Origin: Thiotrichaceae bacterium
Lineage (GTDB): Bacteria; Pseudomonadota; Gammaproteobacteria; Thiotrichales; Thiotrichaceae
Direction of reading: 5' to 3'
DNA length: 10,225 nt
Assembly (NCBI GenBank): GCA_027008665.1
Contig: JALVEA010000243.1
Location: forward strand, 1 to 10,225
How positions within the stretch are numbered: position 1 is the first letter of the stretch; every line of letters begins with the position of its first letter. A model generated the notes under the pieces. That model did not search any database. It was not told where the DNA came from and saw only the letters and a program-made list of their open reading frames with translations. Positions 1 to 6,256 of this stretch are shown piece by piece. Both the position numbers and the translations under genes were made by a program.

Positions 1-62
1 GTATCACGACCTTGGTTTAATTCAATCTCGCCCTTTGCGGCACGTAGTTCTCCAGCAATCAT
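1..62 (-). CDS. ureB: Urease subunit beta, N-terminal fragment (cut by window edge)
   Basis: Only the first 20 codons are present; the gene runs off the left edge. The reverse-strand translation begins MIAGELRAAKGEIELNQGRD, which matches the usual opening of urease beta subunits (M-I-P-G-E followed by G-E-I-E-L-N). The beta subunit is a structural part of the cytoplasmic nickel urease, which hydrolyses urea to ammonia and carbamate; the catalytic residues lie in the alpha subunit, presumably encoded beyond the edge. It starts 9 bases after the ureA stop codon. The ureA stop region itself supplies a GAGGTG Shine-Dalgarno sequence, so the two genes are likely cotranscribed and translated in series. 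Identity rests on few residues but is strongly supported by the ureA neighbour. Confidence 0.9.
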   Translation of the reverse strand, partial: MIAGELRAAKGEIELNQGRD

Positions 63-71
63 AATGGCACC

Positions 72-374
72 TCAGACAATAGGGTTATGCACAGTAACAA
101 GCTTTGTACCATCGGGAAAAGTCGCTTCAACCTGAACATCAGTCATCATTTCAGGAATGCCCTCCATTACATCATCGCGTGTCAATAAGGTTTGTCCATA
201 CGACATCATTTCCGCCACCGTTTTGCCATCACGCGCTCCCTCCATAATCGCAGCACTAATATAGGCAACTGCCTCAGGGTAATTAAGTTTTACGCCACGC
301 TCTTTACGTCGCTCGGCTAATAAAGCAGCAGTGAAGATAAGTAGCTTATCTTTTTCTCTGGGGGTTAATTCCAT
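72..374 (-). CDS. ureA: Urease subunit gamma
   Basis: This 100-residue protein has exactly the usual length of free-standing urease gamma subunits. Family landmarks are [14 protein letters not shown] at the start, [10 protein letters not shown] followed by [13 protein letters not shown] in the middle, and the terminal [13 protein letters not shown] ending (here [10 protein letters not shown]). The gamma subunit packs with beta and alpha subunits in the cytoplasmic urease, which releases ammonia from urea. The start is supported by an AAAGGA ribosome-binding site at 381-386, six bases upstream. The downstream neighbour is ureB, giving the common A-B(-C) order of bacterial urease operons. A possible extended -10 element lies at 434-442. 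Having gamma and beta as separate genes is the common bacterial arrangement, unlike the fused form of Helicobacter. Confidence 0.97.
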   Translation of the reverse strand: MELTPREKDKLLIFTAALLAERRKERGVKLNYPEAVAYISAAIMEGARDGKTVAEMMSYGQTLLTRDDVMEGIPEMMTDVQVEATFPDGTKLVTVHNPIV

Positions 375-433
375 AATGAATCCTTTGGGTTGCTCTTTTC
401 TTTGTCGTTCTGAGGGAACTTATTTATTCTAAG

Positions 434-464
434 AATATAACAGAATTAGCATGAAAATTAGCAT
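434..464 (-). promoter_or_regulatory. Candidate ureA promoter with paired 9-bp repeat
   Basis: Read on the minus strand, 442-434 gives TGTTATATT, an extended -10 element with five of six consensus bases, about 60 bases before the ureA start. I see no good -35 box. Immediately upstream the 9-mer AATTAGCAT (plus-strand spelling) occurs at 444-452 and again at 456-464, a 12-bp period. A related inverted copy, ATGCTTAATT, lies at 471-480. The position beside the -10 suggests a regulator site, but no known regulator consensus was matched. Confidence 0.4.
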
Positions 465-659
465 TATTCTATGCTTAATTATTGAGTGGATTACTAGTAC
501 ACCAACCACGTTATGTTAATAAAATTTACTGCATCTAACTTTTGTACTCAATCGTATGTGTTTTTTTAAATATCAAGGAGATATCATATAAGTTTATGAA
601 ATAAGTTAAGTACTGATGTTTATTGATATTGAATAAATGGTGATATGTTGTTGGCTGGC

Positions 660-708
660 GATGCGCGGACAGATTACACTTGAATTTTAGCTTAGTGTAA
701 TGCGCATC
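660..708. repeat. Bulged inverted repeat (7 bp + 8 bp stem)
   Basis: GATGCGC (660-666) pairs perfectly with GCGCATC (702-708), and ATTACACT (673-680) pairs perfectly with AGTGTAAT (694-701). The left arm carries a 6-base insertion, GGACAG, between the two stem blocks, while the right-arm blocks are contiguous. The loop is 13 bases. No T-run follows on either strand, so it does not look like an intrinsic terminator. It could be a remnant of a small palindromic mobile repeat or a structured RNA element near the 3' end of the cytochrome transcript. Confidence 0.6.
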
Positions 709-796
709 TTAGCGGACCTATCGTACTAAAAAAGAGAATCAAGCAATTGAAGTCTTAGCAAAAAGCTTATCGTTGGACTGGGTTTTGACTTGAGAA

Positions 797-1270
797 TTAT
801 TTAGGTTCAGGTAAGCGGTATATAGCATGACAGGCAATACAATTTAACATTAATGTATCTAACTGTTTACGCAATACTGTTGTGTCTTTTGTTGTTTTTG
901 TTGTTTTTGCTGTTGTTGAAATTTCATCAAATTTATTACGAGTTCCAAAGCCTAGTTTTTTCATCCCTAAAGGAAGTTTTTGTAATAAAGAACCGGGGGT
1001 ATTTTCTTCGGCTGCCATGCCTGCTTTATGTGCTAATTGAGCTACTTTTACCATGTCATTTTCTGTAATTGCTTGACTCACTCCTTGAACGCTGACCAAA
1101 AAAGCACGCATTTCACTCAGAACCAAATTACGTTCATCTTTTGTTAGTACAACATTGGTTCGACCATCTTCAGATGGGGTCACATTACCACTGATAAATT
1201 TATTAACTAAAAAACCTGAAAAGGCTAACAGTAAGATAATGATAGTCCAAAGTAGTTTTATGTTTTTCAT
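797..1270 (-). CDS. Membrane-anchored c-type cytochrome, cytochrome c'/c556-like
   Basis: This 157-residue protein opens with a hydrophobic segment (about residues 6-23) that looks like an uncleaved signal anchor, so the rest should be periplasmic. A single haem-binding motif, CIACH, lies at 144-148, only nine residues from the end and followed by A-I-Y-R. A C-terminal CxxCH with a downstream Arg is the arrangement of the four-helix cytochrome c'/c556 family. The segment from about 47 to 84, with Met54 (possible second haem ligand) and E-N-D-M-V-K-V-A-Q-L-A, fits the first helices of that family. Residues 118-131 form a Thr/Lys-rich tract of TTK-like repeats. A strong AAAGGAG at 1278-1284 supports the start. 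Electron transfer or gas binding is inferred from the family; the partner is unknown. Confidence 0.8.
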   Translation of the reverse strand: MKNIKLLWTIIILLLAFSGFLVNKFISGNVTPSEDGRTNVVLTKDERNLVLSEMRAFLVSVQGVSQAITENDMVKVAQLAHKAGMAAEENTPGSLLQKLPLGMKKLGFGTRNKFDEISTTAKTTKTTKDTTVLRKQLDTLMLNCIACHAIYRLPEPK

Positions 1271-1303
1271 AGTTGTTCTCCTTTGTTTTATTGAATAGAG
1301 ATA

Positions 1304-1332
1304 AGTATATGCTAATTAGTTGAGCATATGCT
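1304..1332 (-). promoter_or_regulatory. Candidate promoter and operator-like repeats of the cytochrome gene
   Basis: On the minus strand AGCATATGCT (1332-1323, a perfect 10-bp palindrome) is followed, 19 bp downstream start to start, by AGCATATACT (1313-1304), whose last six bases TATACT form a plausible -10 box about 34 bases before the ATG at 1270. The same region reads on the plus strand as an inverted repeat, ATATGCT (1307-1313) and AGCATAT (1323-1329). The arrangement suggests a dimeric regulator binding over the promoter. No -35 box is evident, which would suit an activator-dependent promoter. Confidence 0.4.
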
Positions 1333-1527
1333 TTGATATTTTTGGAATATGGTATACCAATTATGGAATAGGTTGATTTTCATTTTGGTGTAGTTATTGA
1401 AAATAATTATGATTATATTAATAATTTTATTTGTTCTGCTTGCAGTCAGCTTGCATGTTGTAATATGAGTGATAGGAAACAGGGGGTTGGGAAACTGTTG
1501 AATACATCTGTTTTTAATAATAAAAAT

Positions 1528-1533
1528 TATAAT
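1528..1533 (+). promoter_or_regulatory. Candidate -10 box upstream of pilS
   Basis: A perfect TATAAT lies at 1528-1533, inside a very A+T-rich run and 72 bases before the favoured TTG start. A TTGAAT at 1498-1503 could be a -35 box but sits 24 bases away, which is too far for this -10. It is 17 bases from a weaker TAAAAA at 1521-1526. Either pairing is tentative. Confidence 0.3.
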
Positions 1534-1588
1534 AATAAAGATGCCCTTCGATAGTTTGCATATTTTCAGACAGTGAGGTGGTCAAGTA

Positions 1589-1596
1589 AGGGGAGG
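1589..1596 (+). promoter_or_regulatory. Ribosome-binding site deciding the pilS start
   Basis: AGGGGAGG at 1589-1596 is the only strong Shine-Dalgarno sequence near the beginning of the pilS frame. It lies nine bases before an in-frame TTG at 1606. The further-upstream GTG at 1573 has no comparable site and would put this motif inside the coding region. An ATG at 1599 is out of frame and meets a stop within a few codons. Confidence 0.6.
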
Positions 1597-1605
1597 CAAT
1601 GTGTT

Positions 1606-3270
1606 TTGCAGTCTAAAATACGCCAATTAACACCACGATTTGTTAAAAGACAACAGAGGAATGGTTTGCCTATTTCAGCTTTTTTATTGGATGAAAATAC
1701 ATGGAGTCCATTACAGCTTTATAGTATCTATCGTCTAATATTGGCGGGTGCGCTCGTTATTATTAGTTTGCTAGGCTATTCTTTTGCTCAGTTAGGGAGA
1801 TTCAAGCCTGAATTATTTGATGCTGCCTCTTTGGTTTATTTATCAATTGCTCTGATTGGAATTTTTTTAACACATTTTCGTTGGCCAAGTTTTTCAGACC
1901 AAGTGTATTTGCATACAGGTATCGATATTATGTTGTTACTGATGCTGGTTTTTGCTAATGGTGGCTTACATTCGGGGTTGGATTTATTGTTTGCGTTGCC
2001 TGTTATTTTGGCAAATGTTTTACGACCGGGACAGTATTCATTATTTCTTTCAGCTGTCAGTGTAATAGCTCTGTTGTCGATACAGCTTTATTTGCAAAGT
2101 AGTTCGCATATTGATTCTTCAGAGCTTTCGCATACGGGCTTATTAACTTTTTTTGTATTGGTTCTTTCTTGGTTGGTCGGTGATTGGTTAGAAAAGGCAT
2201 CAAAAACAGCGGCTTTGGCCAAAAAACGTGGACAAGATATTGCGAGTTTGTCGCAGTTGAATCAATCAATTTTAGATCAATTGCAAATGGGAATTTTAGT
2301 CGTTGAGCGCTCAGGTGTTATTCGGCATATCAATCCTCGTGCGTGGGAAATGTTAGGAAAACCTGATCATTGGCGTAGTCAACCGCTAAAATCATTGGCT
2401 CCAGAACTGAATATTCATTTGCAACATTGGTTTAAATATACCTGCCCTAAAGTCGTCAGTTATGACATTAAGCATTGGCAGACAACAGAGCTTAATTTTC
2501 GTTTATCACAATTAGGATCACGCGATAAAAGTGCAGCATTAATTTATTTGGAAGATATAACCGAGCAACGTGAGAAACAACAGGGGGTAAAAATGGCATC
2601 ATTAGGTCAGTTGACGGCCAATATAGCACATGAAATTCGTAACCCCTTAGGTGCGATTAGTCATGCAGCTCAACTTTTGTCAGAGTCACCTGATTTAGAC
2701 AAAGCAGATGAGCGTATGGTGCAGATTATCCAGTCTAATTCAAAAAGAATGAATGTCACCATTGAAAGTGTTTTGAATTTATCACGTAAGAAAAATCCAA
2801 ATAAAGAGAGACTTCATTTGCAATCTTGGTTAAGTGAATTTGTACATGATTTTTCTATGCAGTCAGGTTTACAAAAATCACAAATACGTTTGTCGATTAA
2901 GCCGATTAGTGCAGAGATATGTTTTGATCCAACTCATTTTCATCAGGTGTTATGGAATCTGTGCCGTAATGCGGTGAAATATGCTTTTGATGATGCGAGT
3001 AAGCTAAAATTGATGATTAGTTGTAGTTTGCAAGTGGAAACAAAAACAATGATGCTGAATGTGATTGATAATGGTCGGGGGGTGAGTGAGGAGAATCAGC
3101 AACGTCTTTTTGAACCCTTTTTTACTACTAGCAGTTCTCAAGGAACAGGCTTGGGCTTGTTTATGGCGCGTGAGCTTTGCTTGACGAATAATGCTTATTT
3201 GGAATATATAAAACTCCCTGCGAAGGGGAGTTGTTTTAGAGTTATTTTCACCAACAAAAACCAACAATAA
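1606..3270 (+). CDS. pilS: PilS: membrane sensor histidine kinase of the type IV pilus two-component system
   Basis: The product (554 residues from TTG 1606; 565 from GTG 1573) autophosphorylates and passes phosphate to the adjacent PilR. Numbering from TTG: about six hydrophobic segments lie between residues 38 and 200, as in Pseudomonas PilS. A PAS-like region (about 222-320; G-I-L-V-V-E-R-S-G-V-I) follows. The H-box has His342 in N-I-A-H-E-I-R-N-P-L-G. The ATP-binding lid motifs are W-N-L-C-R-N-A (N-box, Asn455), D488-N-G-R-G, L-F-E-P-F-F and G513-T-G-L-G-L-F. All catalytic motifs look intact. It is slightly longer than the roughly 530-residue Pseudomonas protein. The gene ends 27 bases before pilR, so the two form an operon. 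The 3' end runs into a 7-bp tandem repeat. The protein's role in pilin control is family knowledge; its target here is not visible. Confidence 0.93.
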   Translation: MQSKIRQLTPRFVKRQQRNGLPISAFLLDENTWSPLQLYSIYRLILAGALVIISLLGYSFAQLGRFKPELFDAASLVYLSIALIGIFLTHFRWPSFSDQVYLHTGIDIMLLLMLVFANGGLHSGLDLLFALPVILANVLRPGQYSLFLSAVSVIALLSIQLYLQSSSHIDSSELSHTGLLTFFVLVLSWLVGDWLEKASKTAALAKKRGQDIASLSQLNQSILDQLQMGILVVERSGVIRHINPRAWEMLGKPDHWRSQPLKSLAPELNIHLQHWFKYTCPKVVSYDIKHWQTTELNFRLSQLGSRDKSAALIYLEDITEQREKQQGVKMASLGQLTANIAHEIRNPLGAISHAAQLLSESPDLDKADERMVQIIQSNSKRMNVTIESVLNLSRKKNPNKERLHLQSWLSEFVHDFSMQSGLQKSQIRLSIKPISAEICFDPTHFHQVLWNLCRNAVKYAFDDASKLKLMISCSLQVETKTMMLNVIDNGRGVSEENQQRLFEPFFTTSSSQGTGLGLFMARELCLTNNAYLEYIKLPAKGSCFRVIFTNKNQQ

Positions 3271-3284
3271 ACAATAAACAATAA
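3264..3284 (+). repeat. Three perfect tandem copies of a 7-bp unit at the pilS-pilR junction
   Basis: The unit ACAATAA repeats three times without mismatch, covering the pilS stop codon (TAA 3268-3270) and most of the spacer before pilR. Because the first unit contains the stop, loss or gain of later units would change only the distance between the two genes. The spacer shows no Shine-Dalgarno sequence for pilR. Confidence 0.85.
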
Positions 3285-3297
3285 TATAGATAAAATT

Positions 3298-4692
3298 ATG
3301 AGACAACAGCGTGTGCTAGTGATTGATGATGAACCTGATATTCGTGAGCTTTTAGAGATCACTTTATTGCGTATGGGATTGGATACTGTAACGGCGGCAA
3401 CGGTTAAAGAGGCGATGTTGAGTATCCAAGAGTTTAAACCTGATTTATGCCTAACGGATATGCGTTTACCTGATGGGTCTGGAATTGATATTGTACGTTA
3501 TATTCAGCGTAAATATCCACATATACCTGTGGCTCTTATTACCGCTTATGGCAGTATGGAAGCTGCAGTTGAAGCTTTAAAAGCAGGGGCTTATGATTTT
3601 GTTTCTAAACCTGTTGACCTGACAAAATTGCGAGATTTAGTACAAACGGCATTAAAATTATCAGAGGAAGAGTCCTCGATAAAAAAATCAACTAAAAAGA
3701 ATAAAAGTTGCCCTATCTTGGGTGAATCAAACAGTATTCGTCAGTTGAAAGCGACTATTGCTAAACTCGCAAGAAGTCAAGCGCCTGTGTTTGTTCATGG
3801 TGAATCAGGTAGTGGAAAAGAGCTGGTTGCAAGACAAATTCACCAACAAAGCCCCCGTGCCTCTTCGCCTTTTGTTCCTGTGAATTGTGGTGCTATTCCA
3901 GAAAATTTGATGGAAAGTGAATTTTTTGGGCATAAAAAGGGAAGTTTTACTGGAGCGATGGAGGATAAAATCGGTTTGTTTCAAGCATCGCACCACGGTA
4001 CTTTATTTTTGGATGAGGTCGCGGATTTACCATTGGGAATGCAGGTCAAATTATTACGTGCTATTCAAGAAAAAGCAGTAAAACCCGTAGGAGCTGTTGA
4101 GGAGATTGCGGTTGATAGTCGTATTTTAAGTGCTACCCATAAAGATTTAGAAGCAGAAGTTGCTAGTGGGCGATTTAGGCAAGATTTATACTATCGTTTA
4201 AATGTAATTAAATTGGATGTTCCCCCATTGCGCGAAAGGGAATCGGATGTTTTGCTATTAGCTGAATATTTTTTAACGCTGATTTCATCACGTTGGCAAT
4301 TACCAAATATTGTACTTTCATCAACGGCTAAGCAAGCTTTGGTTAATTATAACTTTCCAGGTAATGTAAGAGAGCTAGAAAATATATTGGAGCGAGCTAG
4401 TACCTTATGCGATGATAATATTATTCAACCAGAAGATCTGCAATTACCTGATATTAGCCCTATCATTACTACAGCAAAGACAATAGAAGCTAAACTTTCA
4501 GCATCTAACGGGCTAAATCCAATCACCTCTGGTTTTATACAAACAGGAAGTTTGCAATCTAATGAGAAAGACTTAATTCTTCAGGCACTGGATCAAACTC
4601 GCTGGAATCGCACTGCTGCGGCTAAATTACTTGGCATGACATTTCGTCAATTACGCTATCGTATTAAAAAGTATGGATTAGATCAATCATAA
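3298..4692 (+). CDS. pilR: PilR: sigma-54-dependent response regulator (NtrC family)
   Basis: This 464-residue protein has the three domains of NtrC-type activators. The receiver (about 4-120) has acidic residues Asp10/Asp11, phosphoacceptor Asp54 in L-T-D-M-R-L-P-D-G-S-G, and Lys104 in S-K-P-V-D. The AAA+ domain (about 145-380) has Walker A G168-E-S-G-S-G-K174, the sigma-54 contact loop G-S-F-T-G-A at 215-220, Walker B L-D239-E240, and R-F-R-Q-D-L-Y-Y-R-L-N-V. The C-terminal Fis-type helix-turn-helix (about 424-460) includes W-N-R-T-A-A-A-K-L-L-G-M-T-F-R-Q-L-R-Y-R. Receiver phrases such as D-E-P-D-I-R-E-L-L-E-I-T-L and the Ser in the GSFTGA loop match PilR as I remember it from Pseudomonas. 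Phosphorylated PilR activates sigma-54 promoters, classically pilA. There is no clear Shine-Dalgarno sequence; translational coupling to pilS is likely. Confidence 0.95.
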   Translation: MRQQRVLVIDDEPDIRELLEITLLRMGLDTVTAATVKEAMLSIQEFKPDLCLTDMRLPDGSGIDIVRYIQRKYPHIPVALITAYGSMEAAVEALKAGAYDFVSKPVDLTKLRDLVQTALKLSEEESSIKKSTKKNKSCPILGESNSIRQLKATIAKLARSQAPVFVHGESGSGKELVARQIHQQSPRASSPFVPVNCGAIPENLMESEFFGHKKGSFTGAMEDKIGLFQASHHGTLFLDEVADLPLGMQVKLLRAIQEKAVKPVGAVEEIAVDSRILSATHKDLEAEVASGRFRQDLYYRLNVIKLDVPPLRERESDVLLLAEYFLTLISSRWQLPNIVLSSTAKQALVNYNFPGNVRELENILERASTLCDDNIIQPEDLQLPDISPIITTAKTIEAKLSASNGLNPITSGFIQTGSLQSNEKDLILQALDQTRWNRTAAAKLLGMTFRQLRYRIKKYGLDQS

Positions 4693-4720
4693 AATATACT
4701 AATGTATATATTATACTATT

Positions 4721-4795
4721 TGCTATACTGATCTGGTTAATTTATTTCCTTGAAGTAGCCTAAATGGGTTTGATCAAGTACTTCGTTGATATAAC
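4721..4795 (+). promoter_or_regulatory. Two candidate extended -10 promoters ahead of kpsS
   Basis: TGCTATACT (4721-4729) and TGATATAAC (4787-4795) both fit the extended -10 pattern TGnTATAAT with five of six -10 bases. Neither has a good -35 hexamer at 16-18 bp; TTGATC at 4770-4775 is only 14 bases from the second. Either would give a leader of roughly 150-220 bases that includes the structured region. Confidence 0.3.
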
Positions 4796-4850
4796 TTTAA
4801 TTGTTCTTGTTCTTGGCTGATCGAGCCTATGGAATGTAAGTAGATACATC

Positions 4851-4941
4851 GTGTAACTTTTTCGCTTCGCTAGCAAAGCACCATGTTTCAGAGTATTCTG
4901 CATGAGCTTTGCAACTTCATTATGGGTGCTTGCTGTTAGAC
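4851..4941. repeat. Foldable palindromic element, integron attC-like ends
   Basis: A three-part stem forms from GCAAAGC (4873-4879) with GCTTTGC (4906-4912), CATG (4882-4885) with CATG (4901-4904), and CAGA (4889-4892) with TCTG (4897-4900) around a GTAT loop, with a TTT bulge. A competing fold pairs AGCAAAGCACCAT (4872-4884) with ATGGGTGCTTGCT (4922-4934), with one-base offsets. The outermost blocks are GTGTAAC (4851-4857) and GTTAGAC (4935-4941); the latter fits the attC core GTTRRRY and the former misses RYYYAAC by one base. The element ends seven bases before the kpsS ATG. It may be a regulatory leader, a dispersed repeat or a relict recombination site. Confidence 0.5.
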
Positions 4942-4948
4942 ATTACAT

Positions 4949-6256
4949 ATGACAAATACAAATATACTATTACTACAAGGACCGATGGGTCCATTTTTTA
5001 AGCGTTTTGCTCAAGAGTTGGAGCAAAAAGGTGCTAGGGTAGTGAAAGTTAACTTTAATGCTGGGGATTGGGTTTTCTTTCCTAAAGGAAAAAGTTACAA
5101 AGGAACCTATCGTGAGTGGATTGGATATATTGATGATCTAGTTCTCAATGAGAAAATTGATAAGGTTTTTTTATTTGGGGATGAGAGGCTATACCATAAG
5201 TTAGCGATTAATAAGGTCTTTAAGCCTCGAAATATTGAAGTGTATGTCTTTGAAGAGGGCTATTTACGTCCTAGTTTTATTACATTAGAAAAAGGAGGGG
5301 TGAATGGTAATTCAAAAATCCCTAAAGTGCCTGAATTTTATCAAAATATTGTCTTATCTTCTGAAAACTCAGGGCTTGATAAACTGCCTGTAAAAAGACA
5401 ATTTTTTAAATCCATGTTATTTTCTGTGATTTATGGTTTAGCAAAATCAATTGGCTCGCCTATTTATAGAAAGTATCAGCATCACCGTTGTTTAAGCCCA
5501 ATAAAACAGGGGCTTCTTTGGTTATGGGGTTGGAGTTTTAAAAAACCTTTTTATCATTTTACTGAAAAAAAGCAGCATCAACAGATCAAACAACATTTTA
5601 AGAAAAAATATTTTTTTGTTCCATTGCAAGTTCATAATGATTTTCAAATTTCACATTCCCCTTATAGAGATGTGAAAGAATTTATTGAAGAAATCGTCAC
5701 TTCTTTTGCACAAAATGCGCCTAAAGATACTGCTTTGGTTTTTAAACATCACCCAATGGATCGTCCTTATAGGAACTACAAAAAATTCTTACAACGTCTT
5801 GAAAAAGAACAGCAGCTAGAAGGACGTTTATTTTACTTGCATGATCAACATCTACCAAGCTTACTACAATGCGCTCGTGGAACGATTGTAATCAATAGCA
5901 CAGTTGGTTTATCTTCGCTTTATCATGGTGTGCCTGTTTTAGTAAAGGGGATAGCAGTGTATGATATTCCAGGTCTAACCTGCCAATTGCCTCTCAATGA
6001 TTTTTGGCATAAACAAGGTGTTGTCGATGCTACTTTGTATGAAAACTACCGATTGTACCTACTACATAATAATCAAGGACAGGGAAGTTTTTATCAAAAA
6101 GGTCATAATAACTCCCCGACTGGTATTTATTGGCCATCTGAAATGAAAATGTTTCATACCAAGAGACCCCGCAATAAGGAAGAAAAAACCTCAATATTAT
6201 CTCAAGGTTTAAATAAACCTTCTGTTGTACAAATTATTAGCTCAGGTACTGATTAG
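4949..6256 (+). CDS. kpsS: KpsS-type capsule polysaccharide beta-Kdo transferase
   Basis: This 435-residue protein closely follows the KpsS family. It opens L-L-L-Q-G-P-M-G-P-F-F, then V-N-F-N-A-G-D-W, F-E-E-G-Y-L-R-P (101-108), L-Q-V-H-N-D-F-Q-I, F-K-H-H-P-M-D-R (265-272), V-I-N-S-T-V-G-L-S-S-L (314-324) and Y-D-I-P-G-L-T. Family knowledge: KpsS, working with KpsC, adds Kdo residues to a lysophosphatidylglycerol acceptor, building the poly-Kdo linker that anchors group 2/3 capsules, on the cytoplasmic face of the inner membrane. The E. coli protein ends near residue 389; here about 53 extra residues (383-435), polar and Lys/Ser-rich, follow the conserved end. No Shine-Dalgarno sequence precedes the ATG, but the family's N-terminus begins right there. 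KpsC is not seen in the window. The next gene starts 123 bp downstream. Confidence 0.93.
   Translation: MTNTNILLLQGPMGPFFKRFAQELEQKGARVVKVNFNAGDWVFFPKGKSYKGTYREWIGYIDDLVLNEKIDKVFLFGDERLYHKLAINKVFKPRNIEVYVFEEGYLRPSFITLEKGGVNGNSKIPKVPEFYQNIVLSSENSGLDKLPVKRQFFKSMLFSVIYGLAKSIGSPIYRKYQHHRCLSPIKQGLLWLWGWSFKKPFYHFTEKKQHQQIKQHFKKKYFFVPLQVHNDFQISHSPYRDVKEFIEEIVTSFAQNAPKDTALVFKHHPMDRPYRNYKKFLQRLEKEQQLEGRLFYLHDQHLPSLLQCARGTIVINSTVGLSSLYHGVPVLVKGIAVYDIPGLTCQLPLNDFWHKQGVVDATLYENYRLYLLHNNQGQGSFYQKGHNNSPTGIYWPSEMKMFHTKRPRNKEEKTSILSQGLNKPSVVQIISSGTD

Larger units (their letters stand above)
375..796. other. Intergenic region between ureA and the cytochrome gene
   Basis: This 422-bp stretch holds no convincing gene. 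Its right-to-left contents are: the 3' flank of the cytochrome gene; a bulged inverted repeat at 660-708; an A+T-rich middle with many stops in all frames; and the candidate ureA promoter at 434-464. An isolated AAGGAG at about 575-581 is followed by an ATG with only one further sense codon, so it is not a gene start. A 26-codon frame without a start codon (713-793, plus strand) could be the tail of a decayed gene but matches nothing I recognise. The hexamer GCGGAC occurs twice (665-670, 712-717), at the left arm and just after the right arm of the inverted repeat. Confidence 0.6.
1271..1605. other. Divergent intergenic region between the cytochrome gene and pilS
   Basis: About 335 bp separate the diverging cytochrome and pilS genes, and no other gene is evident. 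From left to right it holds the cytochrome ribosome-binding site (1278-1284), the operator-like repeats at 1304-1332, a direct repeat TGGAATA at 1343-1349 and 1364-1370 (21 bp apart) flanking the palindrome GGTATACC (1351-1358), a pilS promoter candidate around 1528-1533, and the pilS ribosome-binding site at 1589-1596. I found no convincing sigma-54 type GG/GC promoter. Confidence 0.6.
4693..4948. other. Intergenic leader between pilR and kpsS
   Basis: This 256-bp gap is the only long spacer in the plus-strand half of the window and should hold the capsule promoter. TATACT occurs three times near its left end (4695-4700, 4712-4717, 4724-4729). The right half (4851-4941) folds into a long hairpin with alternatives and is described separately. 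No intrinsic pilR terminator with a GC stem and T-run is evident. On the minus strand a 47-codon frame (4760-4903) is open but lacks a Shine-Dalgarno sequence and resembles nothing I know. Confidence 0.6.

Noticed and set aside
651..668. Sigma-54-like TTGGC ... GC sequence
   Set aside because: The -12 half lacks TTGC, and it points away from ureA and the cytochrome gene.
713..793. 26-codon plus-strand frame with a protein-like look, possibly a transposase tail
   Set aside because: It has no start codon and no recognisable motif, and is too short to call a pseudogene.
853..1068. Plus-strand open frame opposite the cytochrome gene
   Set aside because: It is Leu/Phe-rich because it reads the complement of the Lys/Thr-rich cytochrome segment; the minus-strand frame has a CxxCH motif and a strong ribosome-binding site.
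1573..1605. GTG at 1573 as the pilS start
   Set aside because: It has no Shine-Dalgarno sequence, while AGGGGAGG stands nine bases before TTG 1606. It remains possible because TTG is a rarer start.
4813..4826. Sigma-54-like TTGGCTGATCGAGC before kpsS
   Set aside because: The GG and GC doublets are eight bases apart instead of the required ten.
4760..4903. Minus-strand 47-codon frame in the kpsS leader
   Set aside because: It has no ribosome-binding site, a composition typical of translated non-coding sequence, and its start lies within the hairpin. No family is recognised.
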